DNA of 40,270 bases, taken from assembly GCA_030527185.1 (NCBI GenBank), contig JAUNBF010000032.1, forward strand, positions 1 through 40,270. Reading direction: 5' to 3'. The notes under the pieces were generated by a model. The model was not told the origin of the DNA, did not search any database, and worked only from the letters and a program-made list of their open reading frames with translations. Position numbers and translations under genes: made by a program. This document shows positions 34,386 through 40,270 of the stretch, one piece after another (position 1 is the stretch's first letter; each line of letters starts with the position of its first letter). Source of the DNA: Planctomycetia bacterium. GTDB taxonomy: Bacteria; Planctomycetota; Planctomycetia; Pirellulales; Thermoguttaceae.

Positions 34386-34990
34386 AGATTTTGCGTGTTA
34401 CCGATTCGGAATTTGCCCGATATGGCACCGTTTTGAAGGCACCTGCCGAGGAACTTCTGGCGGCTGCGGCCACTTTGGAAATGCCGTCGGAGGGGGCGAA
34501 ATACGAGCCATCGATAGCGGTGTTGGAAGCGACTTCGGAGCGAGACTGGTACGAACGGGAAATTTTTGGCGAACTGCCGATTCAAATTGGCTGTTGCTGG
34601 GGACATAACCGGTTGCTGAACGCTCTGGAATGGCACAAGTCGTCGGAAATCAACATTGCCGTGACCGATTTTGTGCTGATGCTGGCGCGGTTGGACGATC
34701 TGGAGGATGGCCGTCTGGACAGTCGCAAGGTGCGGGCATTTGAGGTGAAAAAAGGAGAGGTGGTGGAAGTCTATGCGCCAACGCTCCATTTTTGCCCCTG
34801 CACGGCGAATGAGGCAGGTTTTTCGTGCATCGTCATTCTTCCGCAGGGAACGAATGTGCCGTTGGAGACGAAACCGTCGGATCCGCTTCTGTTTCGGAAA
34901 AACAAGTGGATTTTGTGCCACGAATCGAATCAGGCTTTGCAGGATCGCGGCGTGGTGGCGGGAATTGCAGGGCCGAACTGGAGCGTCTGA
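34370..34990 (+). CDS. DUF4867-family protein
   Basis: 206 residues; GGAAGGG lies upstream of the ATG, within the iolB end (16-base overlap). It resembles DUF4867 proteins: EFARYGTVLKAP, PIQIGCCWGHNRLLNALEWHKSSEIN and YAPTLHFCPCTANEAGFSCI. The metal-binding look of GHNRLLNALEWHKSSE and LHF suggests a cupin similar to ureidoglycolate-type enzymes. The reaction is unknown. The overlap at both ends (34370-34385 and TGATG with the FGGY gene) shows that it is translated with its neighbours, so it should take part in the same pathway. Confidence 0.65.
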   Translation: MADKIEILRVTDSEFARYGTVLKAPAEELLAAAATLEMPSEGAKYEPSIAVLEATSERDWYEREIFGELPIQIGCCWGHNRLLNALEWHKSSEINIAVTDFVLMLARLDDLEDGRLDSRKVRAFEVKKGEVVEVYAPTLHFCPCTANEAGFSCIVILPQGTNVPLETKPSDPLLFRKNKWILCHESNQALQDRGVVAGIAGPNWSV

Positions 34991-36456
34991 TGTATGTTTT
35001 AGGAATCGATTTTGGAGGTGGGGCGGCGAAAGCGACGCTCCTTTCCTCCGATGGCGTGATTACGGCAACGCATTCGGTGGAATATCCGACCAACTATCCG
35101 CAAAAAGGGTGGTGTGAGCAAAATCCACACGACTGGTACGCGGCAGCCCGGCAGTGCATTGGGGCGCTATTGGAAAAAAGCGGCATTCCAGCCAGTGAGA
35201 TTGCTGCGGTCAGTCTGGACGCGGCGACGCACACGGCGGTGTTGTTGGACGACGATTTTCAACCGTTGCGACCAGCGATTCACTGGACAGATTCGCGCAG
35301 TGTGGCGGAAGTGGCCTGGCTGAAGGAGCATTTCGGCCAGACGATTGAAACCGAGGTACTGCACAAGCCGGACACGATTTGGACGTTGCCACAGTTGCTG
35401 TGGGTGCGGAAGAACGAGCCGGAAATTTGGCGACAAACGCGGAAAATCCTCTTTGCCAAGGACTTCGTTCGACATCAGCTCACGGGCGATTTCGTGACGG
35501 ATAAAATCGAGGCGCAGGGGAGCATGTTTTTCAATTACCGCACGATGGACTGGTCGCTGGAACTGTGCGAAGTGGCGGAAATTCAGGCGTCGATGTTGCC
35601 GAAGCTGGTTCAGCCGATCGATGTGGTGGGGGAGGTGACTTCCCAGGCTGCCGAGGAGACTGGATTGGTGGCAGGAACGCCGGTTTTGTGTGGGACGACC
35701 GATACGGTGATGGAAGTTTTCGCTTCTGGGGCGGTTTGCGCGGAAGATATGACGGTGAAACTGGCCACGGCAGGGCGAATTTGCGTCGTCACACGTCAGG
35801 CCTATCCGAATCGGAATCTGATCAACTATTCCCACGTGGCGGAAGGTCTTTGGTATCCAGGAACGGCGACGAAATCGTGTGCCGCTTCGTATCGTTGGTA
35901 TCGGGATACGTTTGGCGGCAAGTATCGGGAATTGGATGCCGGGGCGGAAGCGGTTCCGGCAGGATGCCAGGGGCTTTTGTTCCATCCGTACCTCAACGGG
36001 GAATTGACGCCGTACGCCGACCCGCTTTTGTGCGGCAGTTTCGTTGGAATGCGTGCCCATCATACCCGTGCCCATTTCACCCGAGCCGTTTTGGAAGGGG
36101 TAGCATTGTCGATGTTGGACTGTCGGCTGGCGTTGGAGGAAATCCAGATTCCTCATGCCGATACCGCCGTCGTGATTGGTGGCGGGGCGGCCAGTCCTCT
36201 CTGGCGGCAGATTTTGGCAGATACGCTGGATTTGACATTGGTACAGAAGGAAAACAGCGACTCCTCCTTCGGTTCCGCCATGTTGGCAGCGACGGCGGTG
36301 GGAATGTTCCGTTCGCTGGAAGAAGCGGTAAAACAGTGTTCCCAGGAAGTTTCGCGAACATTTTCTTGCCCGGAAAGACATGCTCTGTATCGAGAGTTGT
36401 TCCGAAAGTACAAAAACGTGCAGGCTGCGTTGGAGCCGATTTATCATGAAAGTTGA
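34990..36456 (+). CDS. FGGY-family carbohydrate kinase (xylulokinase-like)
   Basis: 488 residues from MYVLGIDFGGGAAKATLL; start and previous stop share one base (TGATG). A longer open frame starts at 34825 inside the DUF4867 gene and is not the start. FGGY landmarks: phosphate-1 loop DFGGGAAKAT, IHWTDSRS (catalytic Asp in WTD), LCGTTDTVMEVF, and the signature VVIGGGAASPLWRQILADTL with adenosine-binding GGGA. The length fits the family (about 500). It phosphorylates a ketose or polyol; xylulose/fuculose-type substrates match an upstream isomerase. Cytoplasmic, in the middle of the operon. Confidence 0.85.
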   Translation: MYVLGIDFGGGAAKATLLSSDGVITATHSVEYPTNYPQKGWCEQNPHDWYAAARQCIGALLEKSGIPASEIAAVSLDAATHTAVLLDDDFQPLRPAIHWTDSRSVAEVAWLKEHFGQTIETEVLHKPDTIWTLPQLLWVRKNEPEIWRQTRKILFAKDFVRHQLTGDFVTDKIEAQGSMFFNYRTMDWSLELCEVAEIQASMLPKLVQPIDVVGEVTSQAAEETGLVAGTPVLCGTTDTVMEVFASGAVCAEDMTVKLATAGRICVVTRQAYPNRNLINYSHVAEGLWYPGTATKSCAASYRWYRDTFGGKYRELDAGAEAVPAGCQGLLFHPYLNGELTPYADPLLCGSFVGMRAHHTRAHFTRAVLEGVALSMLDCRLALEEIQIPHADTAVVIGGGAASPLWRQILADTLDLTLVQKENSDSSFGSAMLAATAVGMFRSLEEAVKQCSQEVSRTFSCPERHALYRELFRKYKNVQAALEPIYHES

Positions 36457-36473
36457 AATTTAACGCAACGCCA

Positions 36474-37820
36474 ATGAAAATAGCCATTTGCGTCAAGATC
36501 GTTCAGGGAGAGTTGAATCCGTTCGACGCTTCCGCTTTGGAATGCGCCCTTCAGATGGAGGGAGTGCATCGGACGGTCGTCTGCCTGGGTCCGCCGGGAG
36601 TGGCGGGGGCTTTGCGGAAAATGACGCGACTGGGGGATTTTCGGACGGTTTTACTTTCGGACACAGCGTTTGCAGGTTCGGACACTCTGGCAACCAGCTA
36701 TCTTCTGGCCTCTTTTTTGAAAACGATTTCTCCTGATGTGATTTTCTGCGGACGGCAAAGTATCGACGGCGATACGGCTCAAACGGGACCAAGTCTCGCT
36801 GCCCGGATGGGTTTTTCTTTGCAGACGCAGGTTCTGGAATTTTCCGGCCGGAAGGGACGTTCGCGGGAAGGGGAATTTCAGGTTTCGACGCCAACCGTGC
36901 TGACTTTTGAGCGGAGTTATCCGTTGCGTTTTCCGTCGTTGCGGTCGCGGGTGCGGGAGGTGGAGATTCTGGATCGCCATGCGCTGGACGTGGATTTGTC
37001 GCGGTGCGGCACACAGGGTTCGCCTACGCGGGTGGTTCAGACGTTTGAGGCTCCGCGAGGAAGGCGAAAATGCCAGTGGATTTCGTGGTCGGAACTGGAG
37101 CCACTGGTGCGGGAATTGCGACATCAGGCCAAAAAGAGCGTCAAAATTCCGCCGTCGGAAAAGCGACTTCCGCAAGTTTGTGCGGTGGGACGGGAAATTG
37201 CCCATTACGCGGAAGCGATTGCGGAGGAGGTGGTCTATTGGGAGAAGGTTTCTGTGGAGGAACTGGTGGCGCGAGCCAAACAGGAGAAGCCGAGGGTGAT
37301 TCTCTGGAACGCGGACGTGTGGGGACGGCAGACGGCGCCGCAGGTGGCGGTGGAACTGGAAACCGGCTTGTGTGCCGATTGTACCGCGTTGGAAACGGAT
37401 GGGGAACGTCTCTGGATGTACCGTCCGGCGGTGGGAGGGAACATTTTGGCAAAAATCGAGTGCCGAACGCGGCCTGTCATGGCGACGCTGCGAACGGTGC
37501 AGGCTTCGGGAGAGGTCGTGATTGCCGGAGGAAAAGGGGTTGCGAAAAAATGGGACGAGATTTTGCGATGGGCGGAAAGGTGGGATGCCCAGGCCGGGGC
37601 GTCGCGTGGGTTGGTGGATCAGGGTGTGGCTCCGTATCCGTTGCAGATCGGGCTGACGGGAAAGTCGATTTCGCCGAAAGTTTATCTTGCGGTGGGGATT
37701 TCAGGAGCGGTGCAGCATTTGTGTGCGGTGGAGAACGCCGACACCATCATTGCCGTCAACGCGGACAAAAACGCGAGGATATTTGAGTATGCGGATTATG
37801 GAATTGTAAAAGCATTTTGA
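36474..37820 (+). CDS. Fused electron transfer flavoprotein EtfB-EtfA
   Basis: 448 residues from MKIAICVKIVQGEL (ATG 36474, no clear ribosome site; TTG 36453 overlaps the FGGY stop). Residues 1-200 are EtfB: NPFDASALECALQM (nucleotide-binding helix), VIFCGRQSIDGDTAQTGPSLA, and the RYPSL-like LRFPSLRSRVRE. Residues 280-448 are EtfA: ELETGLCADCTAL, YRPAVGGNILAKIECRTRPVM and the FAD signature IGLTGKSISPKVYLAVGISG then VNADKNARIF. Normal subunits total about 580 residues, so the alpha N-part is shortened. It should hold at least one FAD and take electrons from the operon's FAD oxidase/Fe-S pair. Whether it also bifurcates electrons cannot be told. Confidence 0.83.
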   Translation: MKIAICVKIVQGELNPFDASALECALQMEGVHRTVVCLGPPGVAGALRKMTRLGDFRTVLLSDTAFAGSDTLATSYLLASFLKTISPDVIFCGRQSIDGDTAQTGPSLAARMGFSLQTQVLEFSGRKGRSREGEFQVSTPTVLTFERSYPLRFPSLRSRVREVEILDRHALDVDLSRCGTQGSPTRVVQTFEAPRGRRKCQWISWSELEPLVRELRHQAKKSVKIPPSEKRLPQVCAVGREIAHYAEAIAEEVVYWEKVSVEELVARAKQEKPRVILWNADVWGRQTAPQVAVELETGLCADCTALETDGERLWMYRPAVGGNILAKIECRTRPVMATLRTVQASGEVVIAGGKGVAKKWDEILRWAERWDAQAGASRGLVDQGVAPYPLQIGLTGKSISPKVYLAVGISGAVQHLCAVENADTIIAVNADKNARIFEYADYGIVKAF

Positions 37821-37836
37821 GTGAAAGGAAAGACGA

Positions 37837-39018
37837 ATGAATAAACCTTCCGAATTGGAGACGAAACATTCCTGGATGTCGGACACGGCTTTTGGGACGT
37901 TGTTGTGTATTCTGTCCGATACGCTTTTCAGTGTGGCGTATGTTTTCGTGCAGCTGATTAACAAGGTACCGGGAGCGGCGGTGAGCAGTGACTGGACGTT
38001 GTGTTTCAAAGAATGGATTGCGGCAGCGTTCGCACTTCCGATTTTCCTCTACCTCTGGTCGAAGGGGAAAGCGTCACTTCCGTCGTGGCGGGTGATTCTG
38101 ATGTTGCTCGTGGCGGCCTTTTTCTGCGAATACATCGGCATTGGGCACCACGTCACGTCGTATCAGTTCATCGGCATGGCTTTGGGACTTCCGATCATCC
38201 GTACCATCACGATTTTGGGGTGTACGATTCTGGGAGCGATGTTGCTGCGTGAGAAGATTACCTCGCTGAAAATGGTGACGATCGGCGTGTTGATCGGAGC
38301 GGTCTTCATGTTTGGATTCTGCCATCCGAAGCCGGACGAAAAAGCGGCGGAAGCACCTGCTGCGGTCGCGGCGGTGGAACAGACGGCGGCAGAAACATCG
38401 GCAGAAACTCCGGCAGTGCAGCCCGTTGCGGAAGTGGCTCCCGAAACAACGCCTGTTACAGAGGCGGTGCAAGAGGTACCGGCGGTAAAAGCCAAAGAAC
38501 CCGTCACACCGAAATATCTGGGGTACGACCTGGCGATTGATCCATTTGTGTTCGGCTTCCTCTGTGCGTTTATTACCGGTATGGGATACGCCATTTATAC
38601 GCTGATTTTGCGAGTGGTTTTGAAAAAAGCGAATACGGCGACGGACAAAGAGGGAAAACCGGTGCAGCCTGTGTCGGTCTATTTTGTGGTCTCCACGGTC
38701 TTCGGTTTCGGAGGACTTTGCGGAGCCATTTCACTGTTGAGCCAGAACAAGTGGGACTGGTCTGCCTTTGTCAAAGTGCCGACGATTTGCTGGTGGTACA
38801 TTCTGGGGGCGGGCATTTTGACCTTCTTCGCGTTCTATTTCAAGAACCTTTCGCTGCGCTACGCGACCGCTTCCAAAGTGGCCACGCTCTCGGTCGTACA
38901 GGTTCTCTTACAGGTGATTTTCGGCATCCTGATTTTCGGCGAGCCGACAAACGCGTTGTTCTGGGGTGGTGCGGTGCTGACCGTTGTGGGTATTTTGCTG
39001 GCAAGTAAAACAAGCTAA
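37837..39018 (+). CDS. EamA/DMT-superfamily transporter with acidic linker
   Basis: 393 residues; AAGGA 7 bases before the ATG. Two EamA-type halves of about five membrane segments: LCILSDTLFSVAYVFVQL, ILMLLVAAFFCEYIGIG, TITILGCTILGAMLL, then FGFLCAFITGMGYAIYTLIL, YILGAGILTFFAFYF and VTLT-like closing segments ending LTVVGILLAS. The YATASKVATLSVVQVLLQVI segment is typical. Between the halves (about residues 165-230) lies an Ala/Glu/Pro/Val-rich hydrophilic insert not normal for the family. A likely substrate importer or exporter for the pathway. The last 200 bases before the next gene hold a second copy of the structured element. Confidence 0.83.
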   Translation: MNKPSELETKHSWMSDTAFGTLLCILSDTLFSVAYVFVQLINKVPGAAVSSDWTLCFKEWIAAAFALPIFLYLWSKGKASLPSWRVILMLLVAAFFCEYIGIGHHVTSYQFIGMALGLPIIRTITILGCTILGAMLLREKITSLKMVTIGVLIGAVFMFGFCHPKPDEKAAEAPAAVAAVEQTAAETSAETPAVQPVAEVAPETTPVTEAVQEVPAVKAKEPVTPKYLGYDLAIDPFVFGFLCAFITGMGYAIYTLILRVVLKKANTATDKEGKPVQPVSVYFVVSTVFGFGGLCGAISLLSQNKWDWSAFVKVPTICWWYILGAGILTFFAFYFKNLSLRYATASKVATLSVVQVLLQVIFGILIFGEPTNALFWGGAVLTVVGILLASKTS

Positions 39019-39053
39019 TAAAAAAGATGCCGCATACGCGGCGTACAAATATT

Positions 39054-39199
39054 AGCGGCGCAGCCGCGGACAAAAGTCTTTGGAAAGAGAGGTCTGGAGA
39101 GGATAACTCTTTCTTTAGAAAGGTTTCCTCTCCACGACGGTTAAACTCTTGACGGGCAAGCCGCTATCGCCATCGGCGCAAGCGGCGCAACGCCTGGCC
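39054..39199 (+). repeat. Structured intergenic element, copy 2
   Basis: 146 bp; counterpart of 29044-29188. Stems: GCGGC-GCA-GCCGC, TGGAGAGGA (39095-39103) with TCCTCTCCA (39126-39134), and GCCGCT (39160-39165) with AGCGGC (39181-39186). In the last stem two base pairs differ from copy 1 and both are compensated. A separate GCCGC/GCGGC hairpin (39029-39042) precedes it. Sits in the gap between transporter and isomerase genes. Confidence 0.8.
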
Positions 39200-39230
39200 G
39201 AGAACCCCAAGTTTAGAAAGGAAAGTAATC

Positions 39231-40259
39231 ATGGCAAGAAAAGTAACGATGTACACAGCCCAGTGGGGCGACTTGGATTTTCACGTCCTGGCGAAAAAAA
39301 TGAGCGAGTATGGCTACGACGGCCTGGAACTGAAATGTACGGGCGACCGTCCGTGCGACCATTTCAACGTCCGAGCCGCGTTGGACGACGACGGTTATTG
39401 TGCGAAAAAACGTGCCGATTTGGAGAGTTACGGTCTGGGTTGCTGGGCGTTGAGTGCGCACAGTTACGGACAGTTGATTCTGGACGAACTTGATTTTCGT
39501 CATAAGTCGATGACTTCCCCGTACTTGTGGGGAGATGGCGACCCGGCGGGTGTTCGGCAGAGAGCCATTGAGGAGATGAAACTAACCGCCCACGCGGCGA
39601 AAAAATTCGGCGTTTCCGTGGTGAATGGTTTCACGGGATCGTCGATTTGGAAATATTTTTACTCGTTTCCGCCCGTGCCGCAGTGGGTGATTGACGACGG
39701 TTACAAACTGCTGGCGGAGTTGTGGCTGCCGATTCTGGACGTGTTTCAGGAGTGCGGCGTGAAGTTTGCTCTGGAAGTCCATCCGACGGAGATTGCATTT
39801 GACTTGTACAGTGCGTTGCAGACACTGGAAAGTCTGGAACACCATCCCGCGTTTGGGTTCAATTTCGATCCCAGTCACCTTTTCTGGCAGGGAATCGATC
39901 CGGTGGAATTCATTCGGATGTTCCCGGATCGGATTTTCCACGTCCACGTGAAAGACGCGATTCAGACACTCAATGGCCGGACGGGAATTTTGGGAAGTCA
40001 TCTGAATTTCGGCAATCGGCGACGTGGCTGGGACTTTCGCAGTCCAGGACGCGGCGATGTCAATTTTGAGGAAATCATCCGCGAGTTGAACGCGATTGAT
40101 TATCAGGGGCCGCTGTCGGTCGAGTGGGAAGATTCCGGCATGAATCGAGACCATGGTGCCAAAGAAGCGGTTCAGTTTGTGCGAAATCTGGACTTTGCGG
40201 CGAGCGACGTGGCGTTTGACGCGGCGTTCGAGCGTAAATCTGGCGGAATTGATAGTTGA
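39231..40259 (+). CDS. Sugar phosphate isomerase/epimerase-like TIM barrel
   Basis: 342 residues; AAAGGA upstream. AP-endonuclease-2-type barrel (xylose isomerase-like, as in IolE, IolI and related): starts VTMYTAQWGDLDFH, with YGYDGLELKCTGD. The metal-site residues can be placed: Glu in KFALEVHPTE, Asp/His in GFNFDPSHLFW, His in FHVHVKDAI and Glu in LSVEWEDSG. It may isomerise or dehydrate a pathway intermediate; IolE-like is one option. The TTGATAG repeat overlaps the last codons. It is the last gene seen; the operon may go on past the window edge. Confidence 0.82.
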   Translation: MARKVTMYTAQWGDLDFHVLAKKMSEYGYDGLELKCTGDRPCDHFNVRAALDDDGYCAKKRADLESYGLGCWALSAHSYGQLILDELDFRHKSMTSPYLWGDGDPAGVRQRAIEEMKLTAHAAKKFGVSVVNGFTGSSIWKYFYSFPPVPQWVIDDGYKLLAELWLPILDVFQECGVKFALEVHPTEIAFDLYSALQTLESLEHHPAFGFNFDPSHLFWQGIDPVEFIRMFPDRIFHVHVKDAIQTLNGRTGILGSHLNFGNRRRGWDFRSPGRGDVNFEEIIRELNAIDYQGPLSVEWEDSGMNRDHGAKEAVQFVRNLDFAASDVAFDAAFERKSGGIDS

Positions 40260-40270
40260 TAGTTGATAGT
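40247..40270. repeat. TTGATAG heptamer repeat at a gene end
   Basis: Three copies run to the window edge, starting inside the last codons of the isomerase gene (its stop TGA is part of the repeat). Same family as 30646; true length unknown because the window ends here. Confidence 0.7.

Noticed and set aside
40247..40270. Heptamer repeats as the start of a CRISPR array.
   Set aside because: The unit is 7 bases with no spacers.

Overview
The window looks like chromosomal DNA of a planctomycete. Two proteins carry the prepilin-type leader typical of planctomycetal DUF1559 pseudopilins. There is also a TIGR03000-domain protein, a PEP-CTERM protein with autotransporter-associated strand repeats, a DUF1080 protein, and several secreted SGNH, GH43-like and phosphoesterase-type enzymes. 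Start codons usually follow AAGGAG-like ribosome sites, and many promoters read TTGNNN-16/18-TATAAT-like. No rRNA, tRNA or CRISPR array was seen. Assignment to an order or habitat would be a guess.

Region 1 (1-7000) is accessory and decayed. It holds an IS5-type transposase tail at the left edge, a secreted beta-propeller/TPR protein, an IS110-family element broken by several frameshifts, and a run of degraded RHS carboxy-terminal modules. In these modules, RHS core ends are followed by unrelated tips and by membrane proteins that could be immunity proteins. One such membrane protein is fused in frame to the next RHS core.

Region 2 (7000-23900) codes for secreted and cell-surface proteins. 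It has a DUF1559 gene, then a minus-strand operon of PEP-CTERM protein, DUF1559 protein and lipoprotein, and a large DUF11/CARDB-like repeat protein with a structured leader. A minus-strand series follows: TIGR03000 protein, M10-like metallopeptidase, metallophosphoesterase, DUF1080 protein and GH43-like propeller. Two SGNH hydrolases are divergently arranged. Runs of 10-11 G sit at the 5' ends of three surface or secreted genes. In two of these, the start codon with the best ribosome site is one G out of frame, which suggests phase variation (or homopolymer miscounting).

Region 3 (23200-27350) holds a compact minus-strand rimI / old-yellow-enzyme / CBM9-like operon and purD.

Region 4 (27500-40270) is an eleven-gene plus-strand catabolic operon. 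Its members are an L-fucose-isomerase-like protein, a GlcD-like FAD oxidase, a GlcF-like iron-sulfur protein, a class II aldolase, a PfkB kinase, IolB, a DUF4867 protein, an FGGY kinase, a fused EtfB-EtfA protein, an EamA/DMT transporter and a TIM-barrel sugar isomerase/epimerase. The aldolase, PfkB and IolB resemble the lower myo-inositol pathway, while the isomerase and FGGY kinase fit a deoxysugar or pentose route. The oxidase, Fe-S protein and ETF fusion would carry electrons away from a flavin-linked oxidation. The promoter is preceded by two 12-bp direct repeats 21 bp apart. Two operon gaps contain copies of a 145-bp element whose hairpins are conserved, one of them through compensatory base changes.
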